Positions 1-7,609 of a stretch of DNA of 64,000 bases are shown here, in pieces (the stretch's first letter is position 1; every line of letters begins with the position of its first letter). Made by a program: the position numbers and the translations under genes. The notes beneath the pieces were generated by a model that was not told the DNA's origin, searched no databases, and saw nothing but the letters and a program-made list of their open reading frames with translations. This DNA is from Chitinophaga rhizosphaerae (GTDB lineage Bacteria; Bacteroidota; Bacteroidia; Chitinophagales; Chitinophagaceae). The stretch spans positions 248,001 through 312,000 of the forward strand of contig NZ_RXLO01000003.1 of the NCBI RefSeq assembly GCF_003958645.1. The letters run 5' to 3'.

Positions 1-107
1 TTGCGATAATAGCTAATAAAGTCCTCCGGGTAATCGGGGATCTGGCGCTCGGTTTTTAGGGGACGGCCGCGGCGGCGGGGCTCCTCGTTTGTGGGTGTAT
101 CTTCCAT
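1..107 (-). CDS. Hypothetical small protein, N-terminal part only
   Basis: An open frame starts at an ATG complementary to 105-107 and runs leftward out of the window, so only about 35 residues are visible. They are hydrophilic, with an acidic start (MEDTPTNEE), a basic patch (RRRGRPLK) and then a Pro/Tyr/Asp-rich stretch. RGRP resembles an AT-hook-like basic motif, but this is too short to assign a function. It lies 6 bases downstream of the next leftward gene, which suggests one transcription unit. The company of tiny co-directional genes fits a prophage or other mobile element; that is inference only. Confidence 0.5.
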   Translation of the reverse strand, partial: MEDTPTNEEPRRRGRPLKTERQIPDYPEDFISYYR

Positions 108-113
108 AACCAG

Positions 114-332
114 TTATTTAGCGATTTTACGGCGAAGCTCGTCGGCCATCTCCCAGCCGATGCCTTTGATGGTTTCCAATTCTATCGGGCTGAAGCTGGC
201 GGGGCTTTTCTGTTTTCGCTGGAAAGTGGATTTCCGCCAGGCCAGTTCCTTGCAGACTCGCTTCCGGAACTTGTCGTCCAGGTCCTTAAAATATTGCGAT
301 ACCGCTTTCAGTTCGTTTTTCTTGTTTGTCAT
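114..332 (-). CDS. Small phage-type hypothetical protein (72 aa)
   Basis: This complete 72-residue frame starts at an ATG complementary to 330-332 and ends just before the downstream partial gene, so the two are probably co-transcribed. It is highly charged (many K, R, E) and predicted helical, with a central stretch KELAWRKSTFQRK that resembles a DNA-binding recognition helix. Small proteins of this look are common in Bacteroidota prophages and conjugative elements, possibly as regulators. I do not recognise a named family. An overlapping plus-strand frame (91-336) has an unnatural composition and was not chosen. Confidence 0.5.
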   Translation of the reverse strand: MTNKKNELKAVSQYFKDLDDKFRKRVCKELAWRKSTFQRKQKSPASFSPIELETIKGIGWEMADELRRKIAK

Positions 333-365
333 ATAGCGTCGGATTAATGAATGATGGATCTAATT

Positions 366-593
366 TCAGATGGAGGAGGCTTTTAAAATGACAGTTATTG
401 GGGTCTCCCAATTATTTTTCATCTCTTGGAATAGGAGCTCGCCGTCGTTGAACGGGAGGCGGGAGATGGGAAGGGCAGGCGAGAACAGATCCCGGCTACC
501 GGTGATGTAGATAGTAATATGGGAGATTCCCAGTGGGAGGAGAAGCCTGGCTAACTCCTCTACCTTTTCCTTGATGTTGGTGGATTTCTGCAT
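366..593 (-). CDS. Small hypothetical protein (75 aa)
   Basis: The ATG start is complementary to 591-593, and the frame gives a 75-residue protein with a helical lysine/glutamate-rich N-terminus. After that comes a beta-like stretch (ITIYITGS) and a hydrophobic C-terminus. It has the same strand and spacing (33 bases) as the 72-residue gene, suggesting a leftward operon of at least three small genes. The structured intergenic element at 626-778 lies directly upstream. No family is recognised; a mobile-element origin is inferred from size and neighbours only. Confidence 0.45.
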   Translation of the reverse strand: MQKSTNIKEKVEELARLLLPLGISHITIYITGSRDLFSPALPISRLPFNDGELLFQEMKNNWETPITVILKASSI

Positions 594-625
594 AAGGCCG
601 GTTTTGGGGGTTGAGGTACCGGCAT

Positions 626-778
626 AAAAAAGGCGCGGTACTCAACCTGCCGCCCAGACCCGCGAGGATTGGAACACGGACAAGAAGAGCCCGCGCACGA
701 ACGCGGGCAAGCCTTCCTCTCGTGTTCCTTGTTTCGCGGGTCTGGAACGAGAATTCGGGCTATGCGCTTAATATCTTA
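626..778 (-). ncRNA. Candidate structured small RNA or leader element
   Basis: Three nested perfect helices are visible: 654-665 with 734-745 (12 bp), 671-678 with 721-728 (8 bp), and 689-695 with 702-708 (7 bp, 6-base loop). They are separated by a 5/5 and a 10/12 internal loop. Read on the minus strand, the long rod is followed by a weak GC hairpin and six T (complement of 626-631), as in an intrinsic terminator. A TAGCTTTG box lies upstream at 785-792. This organisation fits a leftward RNA of about 150 nt. It could instead be the leader of the small leftward genes, a repeated intergenic element, or DNA-level structure. The overlapping 60-residue plus-strand frame (611-793) is Arg-rich and probably not a protein. 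Confidence 0.4.
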
Positions 779-784
779 AAGCTG

Positions 785-792
785 CAAAGCTA
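785..792 (-). promoter_or_regulatory. Possible -7 box for the structured RNA
   Basis: The minus strand reads TAGCTTTG here, an exact match to the Bacteroidota -7 consensus TAnnTTTG. No good -33 box was found about 20 bases further upstream, so support is partial. Initiation would fall near 778, just ahead of the triple-helix element. Confidence 0.3.
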
Positions 793-866
793 ATATTTTC
801 CCCAGGCATTTTTTGAGGATGCCTTTTGGGGGAATTATAGCTCGAATATACGAAATATTTTGATTC

Positions 867-879
867 CCTAGTCTATAGG
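867..879. promoter_or_regulatory. Short dyad upstream of XRE gene
   Basis: CCTA at 867-870 and TAGG at 876-879 form an inverted repeat about 50 bases before the XRE start codon. XRE-type controllers usually bind such short dyads near their own promoter. The repeat is short enough to arise by chance. Confidence 0.2.
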
Positions 880-931
880 CGTGTAAATTTATTCGCGGGG
901 TGCCGTTGATTCGCCCCAAATCCTTTTACAC

Positions 932-1162
932 ATGGAATTGGCACCAATTGAACAATATGTAATCGATGCAGTTAGGGAGCGGAGAAAGCAATTAGGTATT
1001 TCTCAGGAACAGCTAGCTCACTTGTTAGGCTATAGTGAAGGTTTCATAGCAAATATAGAAACTCCAAAACGAGCTTCGAAATACAACCTTCGGCATTTGA
1101 ATGAACTTGCTAAGATAATGCGTTGTTCTCCAAAGGATTTTTTACCTGAATTACCGTTGTGA
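932..1162 (+). CDS. XRE-family helix-turn-helix regulator (76 aa)
   Basis: This is a single-domain Cro/C1-type DNA-binding protein. Residues 12-65 form the HTH_3 fold, with the typical stretch QLGISQEQLAHLLGYS followed by a recognition helix in GFIANIE. It stands 122 bases ahead of the ATPase-nuclease-methyltransferase operon on the same strand, the usual place for a small controller of a restriction or defence locus, so it probably tunes that operon. A short dyad CCTA-N5-TAGG at 867-879 lies upstream of its start and is a possible operator. The ATG at 932 is the first in frame. Base composition is as AT-rich as the rest of the island. Confidence 0.85.
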   Translation: MELAPIEQYVIDAVRERRKQLGISQEQLAHLLGYSEGFIANIETPKRASKYNLRHLNELAKIMRCSPKDFLPELPL

Positions 1163-1284
1163 AATTTAGTGACGTATTGGTTTTATTCTATATTTTAATT
1201 ATATTGCTATTTCTGCTATAACCCCAATTTACTTTGATATTATGAAAATGCATGGATTGACCCAATCGAAATTATACTTATGAG

Positions 1285-3231
1285 ATGAAGAACTACTATT
1301 TTCCAATAATAAGAAAGCTAGTAATAAATGATTTTACACTTTATAAAAAGGTAAATCAAGTTTCAATTGATTTACCCAATGGGGTTTTTTGTTTAGTAGG
1401 GGCAAATGGGCTTGGGAAATCGACCTTTATTAACATTCTAAATTTTGCATTAACCGGTATAGTTAAAAGGCCAGATTCGGACTTTAGTCAATTTGGAAGT
1501 ATTCCGCAGTTCTATACGAAAAGTAAGTCATTTGCACCTATTTACTTTGATCGCCGGATAGATGAGAACTATCGTTCTGTCGCCAACGTTACCGTCGAAT
1601 TCTCTGTCAGAAACACTATTTATACTGTTACTCGAAACTTTTTTAGCATCGATGCGATTGAGTCATTATCGATAATAAGAGAGAATCAAAACTTGGTTGA
1701 AGCCAACACTGTAACAGAAGGTGATTTAGATAGTTTTTACAAGAAGACTTTGGCTGAGAATATTGGTCTGGGAGACTTTGAACAATTTGTATTTCTACAA
1801 TTTTTTGTATTTACGTTTGATGAAACACATCAATTATTATTTTGGGATAATTCATTGATGGAAAGGGTGTTATATCTATTTTTTAATTTAGATCCATCCA
1901 AGGCCAAAATTGCAGATCAGTTGCGAAAGGAAATTACCGCAACGGAATCATCAATGAGGAATTTGCAATGGGATGCTACCCAAAAAGGTAAGGAGCTAGC
2001 AAGTTTATTAAGTCAAATTGAAGACTCTGGAAATTCCAATGCAGGAATCCAGGAAGAAGATGTTAAGCAATACCAAGAACTCTCTGGTAGGCTCAATGAT
2101 ACATTAGATATGATACAAAATGTGGAAAGTGAATTAAAGGAGTGTGATTTACTTTTGGCTGATTACAGACTTCGTATGTCCACATTAAAAAGTGAATATG
2201 ATTTATTGTTTAACTCTTCATTCAATAGGGATGCAGCTTTGGAGAAAGATCCTGCAATCATTGACTTACTATTTAAAATTAGACATAACGTTTGTGATGG
2301 TGTAGATCCCACTCCTCTATTTTCCGAAATAATTAAGATTATTTGGGAAACAAAATGTATCAAGAATAGTAATTTGGACAGTGAGGAGCAATTGGCCCGA
2401 CTTAGAAGTATTGATGAAGATATATTTTCTAAGACCTCTGAGCATGACAAAATACAGAAACGTAAGGATCGATTAACCGAGGATTATAAGCAGTACCGAA
2501 ATAAGGCGAATGAAATTAAGAGTTTGATGGATGAAATTGAGCAGGCGAACGAAAATTTTGTATTGAGTTTATACAAAAATACCGCAACTACAGATTTGTC
2601 AGTACTTGTAACTAGCATGCGATCCCATATTGATAGAATTTTGCAGATCAAACAGGAGGAGAGCAAAAAGAGAGACTTGAAAAGAGAAGAGTTGAAGATT
2701 TTAGAAAGAGAACTTAATCAAAAGTACGTTGAAGCTGAAGAGAAATTTATGCCCATTTTTGTTGATTATGCGAGGAATTTTCTAGGGCTTGATGTTAATG
2801 TAAATATCCAGACATATGCAAAAGGAGCTACTTTAATATTAGAAGTAAATGATTCTCTACGAAAGGAGAAGTATCAGTTGTCTGAAAGCCAACGCTATTT
2901 TATTGATATTGCACTTAGAATGGCTTTGATTGAATATTCCTCTGAAAAGGCAGTTATTTTAATTGATACCCCTGAAGGCTCGCTCGATATTGCCTATGAA
3001 AGTAAGGCAGGTAAAATGTTTGCGGACTTTACTAAGAAAGATTATAATCTACTTATGACTGCCAACATTAATTCGTCCATGCTTTTGATTCAACTTGCAA
3101 CGCAGTGTGGATCAGGGCACATGAAACTTGAAAAAATGACTGATTGGACATTCCTTTCAGAAGTCCAGCAACAGGAGCAAGCGTATATGCAAGAAGCCTT
3201 TCAGAGAATTGAAGAAATACTAGAAGGATGA
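1285..3231 (+). CDS. SMC/Rad50-like AAA ATPase, putative defence ATPase
   Basis: A 648-residue ABC-type ATPase of the SMC/Rad50 class. The Walker A motif is GANGLGKST at residues 39-47. An ABC signature-like LSESQ lies at 532-536, and the Walker B strand ends at D561 in LIDTPEGSLD, which also supplies a D-loop. Between them, roughly residues 200-500, is a charged heptad-like region typical of a coiled coil. No CxxC zinc hook is seen. Walker B lacks the usual Glu right after the Asp (DT instead of DE); E564 may serve instead. The stop overlaps the next start (ATGA, 3228-3231), so translation is coupled to the middle protein. In Lamassu and ABC-three-component systems such an ATPase senses DNA and controls a nuclease; that role here is inference. 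Confidence 0.85.
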   Translation: MKNYYFPIIRKLVINDFTLYKKVNQVSIDLPNGVFCLVGANGLGKSTFINILNFALTGIVKRPDSDFSQFGSIPQFYTKSKSFAPIYFDRRIDENYRSVANVTVEFSVRNTIYTVTRNFFSIDAIESLSIIRENQNLVEANTVTEGDLDSFYKKTLAENIGLGDFEQFVFLQFFVFTFDETHQLLFWDNSLMERVLYLFFNLDPSKAKIADQLRKEITATESSMRNLQWDATQKGKELASLLSQIEDSGNSNAGIQEEDVKQYQELSGRLNDTLDMIQNVESELKECDLLLADYRLRMSTLKSEYDLLFNSSFNRDAALEKDPAIIDLLFKIRHNVCDGVDPTPLFSEIIKIIWETKCIKNSNLDSEEQLARLRSIDEDIFSKTSEHDKIQKRKDRLTEDYKQYRNKANEIKSLMDEIEQANENFVLSLYKNTATTDLSVLVTSMRSHIDRILQIKQEESKKRDLKREELKILERELNQKYVEAEEKFMPIFVDYARNFLGLDVNVNIQTYAKGATLILEVNDSLRKEKYQLSESQRYFIDIALRMALIEYSSEKAVILIDTPEGSLDIAYESKAGKMFADFTKKDYNLLMTANINSSMLLIQLATQCGSGHMKLEKMTDWTFLSEVQQQEQAYMQEAFQRIEEILEG

Positions 3232-3833
3232 TATCATCAATTGGCATATTTGATTCCCTATATGTTGGAGCTAAACTTCAAGAGAAGCTTGGAGATTTTT
3301 CAAGTTATGAGGTGCAATTATTTGGGTATCTATCATGTTTGCTTTCTCTTTACAATGGTAACCCAATTTCAAATTGGGGCTATGCATTTATAAAAAATGA
3401 TTTGGGCTCACCTTATAGTAAAATATTGGATGAGTCATTGGAAGCTTTATTAATAAAGGGGGATATGGAGAAAGATGAAGGTGGCTTTATGAAATTGAGT
3501 GATACTGGTCACGTTTTACTCAACAATTATTCTTCCTTCCCAAGTAACAGAAACAGAATCACCTCCTTAGAAGCCGCTTGCAAGAGCATACAATTACTTC
3601 CATATGGTGTAGTTAAGGATTCAATATCAAAAGAGCCAATAATGAATTATGCCAATCAACATACTAACAAAAGATTGTTGTCCGATCAGGATGGACCTGC
3701 ATTTTCTATTTTATATGATCAATTTGAGATGTTGAAAAATGCACTTGGTGGTTCACGAGACAATCTAGTTGTTCCAGCGGTCGTCTGGCTTGAATATTTG
3801 GCTGAGAAGAAAAAAACTAGTGTTGCATTATGA
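3228..3833 (+). CDS. Small middle protein of ATPase-nuclease system (LmuC/ABC-3C-like)
   Basis: A 201-residue soluble, mostly helical protein with no signal peptide or membrane segment. Residues 20-110 look like a winged-helix type fold (helices around YEVQLFGYLSCLL and SKILDESLEALL, then a short GGFMKLSDTG hairpin). It overlaps both neighbours by four bases (ATGA at 3228-3231 and 3830-3833), which implies strict co-translation. Position, size and partners match the middle component of ABC-three-component systems or LmuC of Lamassu, thought to bridge ATPase and effector. The assignment rests on context and general look, not on a motif. Confidence 0.6.
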   Translation: MISSIGIFDSLYVGAKLQEKLGDFSSYEVQLFGYLSCLLSLYNGNPISNWGYAFIKNDLGSPYSKILDESLEALLIKGDMEKDEGGFMKLSDTGHVLLNNYSSFPSNRNRITSLEAACKSIQLLPYGVVKDSISKEPIMNYANQHTNKRLLSDQDGPAFSILYDQFEMLKNALGGSRDNLVVPAVVWLEYLAEKKKTSVAL

Positions 3834-4894
3834 TTCTAACAAAAGAGCAAGATCTAGCGTTCATGAAAAAGATTGCAGAAAAATCTTTTTCAATTTCGAT
3901 TCACGATTCTTATGGGGATGAGGGTGTAACCTGTTTACCATTAGTTACAGATGCGATATCTACCCTGTACAAATATATTGACCTGAATGAGAAGTGCGAC
4001 ATACTTGTATTTAAATCTTTCAAGTCCTCATCAATTTTACCTGTTAAGTATTCTGGTAAAGTGATAAAGGTGTCGGATTTTGCTTTCTTTTCGGCAAATA
4101 GTTCTTATACTTTTGCGGTGGAAATCGTCAGTTCAGAGGAGATTTATGTTCTTTATGACACTGCGATAGATATACAAGGGATAATTCCAGAAGCTGTAGT
4201 TTATCGATATGCTCAAGGACAAGAGTTTGTTTATTGTTTAAAAGGTCCAGTAAAGCTTGAAAGACCTCCTGATATTTCGAGCTATTTTGCATTTCCTACT
4301 TTTAGAAGCTTAGAGAACGCATTTCAGCATTATTATTTAGCTAGGGCTAGAAAGTCTACATGCCCTTTTTTGAAGCAGGCGTGGATAGATGAAAAGCAGA
4401 TCTTTTTCTCTCCAAAGCCTGAAGAGAAAATGCGAAAATCATTATATGACTTTTTGTCATTGTCTGTTAGGGCGGAGGTGCGGGAAGAGCAAAATGTCAA
4501 TGATACCGAGCCCGTAGATATTAAAATTACATGGGGATTTTCGAGTCATATTGCATTAATTGAGATTAAATGGTTAGGGAAGTCAATTGAAAGGACAGGG
4601 GGAGAAAAGTTTAATCAAATTTATACGGATTCAAGGGCAAAGTCAGGTGCTAAGCAATTAGCTGACTACCTTGATCAGAATAAATTGAATACAAGTAGGA
4701 ACGTTACTAAGGGGTATTTAGTTGTATTTGATGGAAGGAGATGGCAAACTTCAATTACCACCACGGACTTAGACCGCAATAATGGATATCATTTTGAGAA
4801 TAAGGAAGTGAATTTTGACCCTGATTATACAGCGCAAAGAAGCGATTTTGCAAAGCCGACGAGATTTTTTATGGAGCCAAGAATTTCAAATTAA
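3830..4894 (+). CDS. PD-(D/E)XK nuclease effector
   Basis: A 354-residue protein whose C-terminal half carries a restriction-endonuclease-like core. D230 (in EPVD), then E245-I-K247 at the end of a beta strand, form the D-(E)xK triad. Q276-x3-Y280 (GAKQLADYL) matches the QxxxY motif of RecB/Mrr-like nucleases. The first 200 residues have no recognised domain and may sense the signal or bind the partner proteins. The start overlaps the preceding stop. It is followed after 9 bases by a DNA methyltransferase, so self-DNA could be protected by methylation as in restriction-modification, or the nuclease could be the Lamassu-type effector released on infection. Nuclease fold is well supported; substrate is unknown. 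Confidence 0.75.
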   Translation: MILTKEQDLAFMKKIAEKSFSISIHDSYGDEGVTCLPLVTDAISTLYKYIDLNEKCDILVFKSFKSSSILPVKYSGKVIKVSDFAFFSANSSYTFAVEIVSSEEIYVLYDTAIDIQGIIPEAVVYRYAQGQEFVYCLKGPVKLERPPDISSYFAFPTFRSLENAFQHYYLARARKSTCPFLKQAWIDEKQIFFSPKPEEKMRKSLYDFLSLSVRAEVREEQNVNDTEPVDIKITWGFSSHIALIEIKWLGKSIERTGGEKFNQIYTDSRAKSGAKQLADYLDQNKLNTSRNVTKGYLVVFDGRRWQTSITTTDLDRNNGYHFENKEVNFDPDYTAQRSDFAKPTRFFMEPRISN

Positions 4895-4903
4895 TATTGG
4901 AAG

Positions 4904-6163
4904 ATGATTAATGTGAACCATGATTTGACTAATAAAGGTTATTCTAATTATGAAAATACAATGTCTGTGCCCAGGCATAGATGGTATTTTTATAAAGAGG
5001 GGTTTTCTCCTCTTTTAGTAGAGAAGGCCATCGAGGTTGCGAATGTCAAACCAGAAGAATTGATAATTGATCCCTTTAATGGAAGTGGAACAACAACTTT
5101 AACATCGTCTTTATTAGGTTTTCGTTCAACTGGTATAGAGGTGAATCCATTTACTTCATTCTTATCAGACGCGAAAACAAAAACGTCATCAACTAATGAA
5201 ATTAATAGATGGAGGGATTCGTTAATGTTAGCGAGCCAAAAGAAAGCTAGTTCACCGTTAATGGGATATTCTACTTTTTCAAAGGCGCCGGGGTTGGAGA
5301 AATGGCTTTTTAACGATGATGTATTGATGGCATTTGAAGGAGCATGGGCAAGTACTTCAGATGTAAAATCCAGAGACTTGAGAAAGTTATTGCGACTAAG
5401 TTTGATTTCATCCGCTATGCAAAACTGTAACGCAAGGCGAGATGGGAAATGTATGAAGTATAAAGAATCTTGGAAGCGCCTTGGATATGATCGAACAAGC
5501 TTTCAAGAAAGGCTTTTTCAGAATATAGAAGTTATTAAAGAAGATATAAATAGTACAAATATAAAGAAGGCTCCACAGATTATTAACGGCGATTCAAGGA
5601 CAATTCTTAAAACGGATAGATCAATTGATCAATTTAAACTTTGTATAACATCACCGCCATACCTCAATACGTTTGACTATACTGATATATATAGGCCAGA
5701 GTTGTTTTTAGGGAAGTTTGTCAAAGACACTCAGCAGTTATACGATATTCGGTTGAAAACTGTTCGTTCGCATATTCAAGCAAAATGGAAGTCTCCAGAG
5801 CAGTTGGATTTCGGATTATTGTTTCAGCAAGTTATGAGTCATGTAAACGCGAATAGAGACGCCTTAATGGATAAAAGCATACCTACGATGATTCAAGCCT
5901 ACTTTGAAGATATTTATGGTGTACTTAAGGAGTTGAGATTGAAGGCAAGTAAAGATGCTCAAGTTTGGTTTGTTGTTTCCAATTCGGCATATGCAGATTT
6001 AGAGGTGCCGGTGGATCTAATAATTGGTGATATTGGTGCTAAGGCTGGGTGGTTTTTGCAAGAAATTGGAGTGTTAAGATATTTAAAACGGAGGAAGACT
6101 AAATACAGTCCCAGTGTTGAGAATCTGCGTGAAAGCGTAATTGTATTTTCTGCGGGCAAATAG
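4904..6163 (+). CDS. DNA methyltransferase (N4-cytosine/N6-adenine type)
   Basis: A 419-residue SAM-dependent amino-methyltransferase. The SAM-binding motif I is DPFNGSGTT at residues 56-64 and the catalytic motif IV is TSPPYLN at 249-255. SPPY and the DPFxGSGT form are typical of N4-cytosine/beta-class enzymes, where motif IV usually precedes motif I. Here the order is reversed, as in enzymes with a permuted layout, and about 185 residues between the motifs may hold a target-recognition region. The gene sits 9 bases after the nuclease, implying co-transcription. The likely role is marking host DNA so that the nuclease or ATPase spares it; this is inference. Its base composition is as AT-rich as its neighbours. 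Confidence 0.85.
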   Translation: MINVNHDLTNKGYSNYENTMSVPRHRWYFYKEGFSPLLVEKAIEVANVKPEELIIDPFNGSGTTTLTSSLLGFRSTGIEVNPFTSFLSDAKTKTSSTNEINRWRDSLMLASQKKASSPLMGYSTFSKAPGLEKWLFNDDVLMAFEGAWASTSDVKSRDLRKLLRLSLISSAMQNCNARRDGKCMKYKESWKRLGYDRTSFQERLFQNIEVIKEDINSTNIKKAPQIINGDSRTILKTDRSIDQFKLCITSPPYLNTFDYTDIYRPELFLGKFVKDTQQLYDIRLKTVRSHIQAKWKSPEQLDFGLLFQQVMSHVNANRDALMDKSIPTMIQAYFEDIYGVLKELRLKASKDAQVWFVVSNSAYADLEVPVDLIIGDIGAKAGWFLQEIGVLRYLKRRKTKYSPSVENLRESVIVFSAGK

Positions 6164-6201
6164 AATTTTTCATATTGAATTAGGTGTAAGCTTAATAGTA
6201 T

Positions 6202-6208
6202 AAGGAGG
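6202..6208 (+). promoter_or_regulatory. Strong Shine-Dalgarno ahead of Fic gene
   Basis: AAGGAGG stands 8 bases before the ATG at 6217. Such a perfect site is uncommon in Bacteroidota, where most genes in this window lack one. It fixes the start and suggests the Fic gene is translated independently of the methyltransferase. Confidence 0.6.
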
Positions 6209-6216
6209 AACTAAAC

Positions 6217-6969
6217 ATGCTTTTAGAGCAATTATTATCAAGGATTAATCATCTCATCAATATGATTGATGAGAATGTAATTTCAACTGTTGCTATTTTA
6301 AAAGCCTCGGAGAAATTTCGATTAGACTGGGGGTTTGATCGATCAGAAAATTCGACGGATGAGTTTAATATTGGAGCAACACAAGCTGTAATAATTAAGG
6401 GGTTAGTTGATGATCAACATAAAGTTAATAGAATTCCCCTAGGAGTGTCTGAGAATAAGTTGATACGCAGTTTGGTAGACGGAGTTATTCGAAATAGCGA
6501 GTTGTCGATAACAAAGTTAAATTCGATTCATCAGGCAATTGTCGAAGGTGGAGGAGTTTATAGATCTGAGCATGTTGAAATTGGGGATAGCAAAGGTTCA
6601 TTAAGGTTTGCCGAGCCAGGACGGATAGAGAGTGCACTGAATGATTTAATTAAATGGTATAATGCAAATAAACATAGCCCAGACTATCATCCCGTGATAT
6701 TGGCCGCCGAATTTCATTATCGCATTGTTTCAATACATCCTTATGCAGACGGCAATGGGCGGCTTGCGCGTATCGTGAGTAGTTCAATTTTATTGAGTAG
6801 TCGAATTCCTCCTCCTGTATTTACGGAAATTGAGCGTAAGATATACATTGATAGACTTAGGAAAGCAGATAACGGTGATCCAGAAGGATGGTTTTTGTTA
6901 ATTGGAGAGAAAGTAATTGAATCGCTTGAATCCCTACTAGATGAAATCCGAAAAGATGGAAAACTTTGA
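6217..6969 (+). CDS. Fic-domain protein (250 aa)
   Basis: The C-terminal half is a Fic domain with the active-site motif HPYADGNGRLAR at residues 174-185 (consensus HxFx(D/E)GNGRxxR, Tyr replacing Phe). It contains catalytic H174, D178 and the phosphate-binding GNGR. Fic enzymes usually transfer AMP or a related group from a nucleotide to a target protein. No canonical inhibitory (S/T)xxxE(G/N) helix is visible, so inhibition may come from a partner or the enzyme may be constitutively active. It follows the methyltransferase by 53 bases with its own strong ribosome site, and its 3' end overlaps the next gene. It could be a toxin or a signalling effector attached to the defence operon. Confidence 0.85.
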   Translation: MLLEQLLSRINHLINMIDENVISTVAILKASEKFRLDWGFDRSENSTDEFNIGATQAVIIKGLVDDQHKVNRIPLGVSENKLIRSLVDGVIRNSELSITKLNSIHQAIVEGGGVYRSEHVEIGDSKGSLRFAEPGRIESALNDLIKWYNANKHSPDYHPVILAAEFHYRIVSIHPYADGNGRLARIVSSSILLSSRIPPPVFTEIERKIYIDRLRKADNGDPEGWFLLIGEKVIESLESLLDEIRKDGKL

Positions 6970-7489
6970 AGAATCGATGAAGAAGCTCTTTGACAGGGCT
7001 CGTCAGAAGAAGTCGTTAGAAAATAAGCTTAGATTGCTGGAGATTTCAGCAAAGGATATCTGCCTGAATATTGATCAGCCAATATATGGTATTGCGACTT
7101 TCTTGGCAAGAGCATTAGCTGCATTTTATGGAAACGTTGAATGTACAATAGAAAGAGAACACCATGGGTCCATAAGTTTTAACGCAGTTACAGATGGTTG
7201 CCCGGATTTATTGAATTTAATAGATGGAATTGAGCCGCAAGCAGTAATTAATGTAACTTTTGCAGCCAAAAATCCTAATCCCGAGTATTTTATTAAACCT
7301 ATAGCTGAGTTAGTGCGATTTTATTTTGAAGCAGATTGTTACCATATGGTATATTATGTTCAAAACGCTGAAAAGTTGAGGTTTACTTTTAACTACTCAG
7401 AAAACATTTCTTCAAAATACATTTTATTAATGCGTAATGAATTGTCTACCAGCATATATGCTAGATTGGAGGCGATGATTGACCAATAG
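6941..7489 (+). CDS. Unknown protein overlapping Fic gene (182 aa)
   Basis: A 182-residue soluble protein that begins inside the Fic gene (29-base overlap from 6941, or 14 bases if the ATG at 6956 is used). Residues 1-50 are strongly charged and helical. The remainder alternates beta-like and helical segments with an aromatic cluster (FYFEADCYHMVYY) near residue 130. No catalytic motif, signal peptide or membrane segment was recognised, and no (S/T)xxxE(G/N) motif that would mark a Fic antitoxin. The overlap implies translational coupling, so a physical partnership with the Fic protein is likely. The operon seems to end here. Confidence 0.65.
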   Translation: MKSEKMENFEESMKKLFDRARQKKSLENKLRLLEISAKDICLNIDQPIYGIATFLARALAAFYGNVECTIEREHHGSISFNAVTDGCPDLLNLIDGIEPQAVINVTFAAKNPNPEYFIKPIAELVRFYFEADCYHMVYYVQNAEKLRFTFNYSENISSKYILLMRNELSTSIYARLEAMIDQ

Positions 7490-7609
7490 GTTAAATAAGT
7501 GAAATAAATCAAAGCAATTAGCTTCGGTCAATTGGTTGCAATTTTCGTGTCGTATTTATCGCTACATTGGGGCAGATCGCAATCTATAGAAAAATAGTAA
7601 CTTAGAGGT

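Noticed and set aside
611..793. 60-codon plus-strand frame through the nested hairpins
   Set aside because: Arg-rich translation dictated by the inverted repeats; RNA or DNA structure is the simpler explanation.
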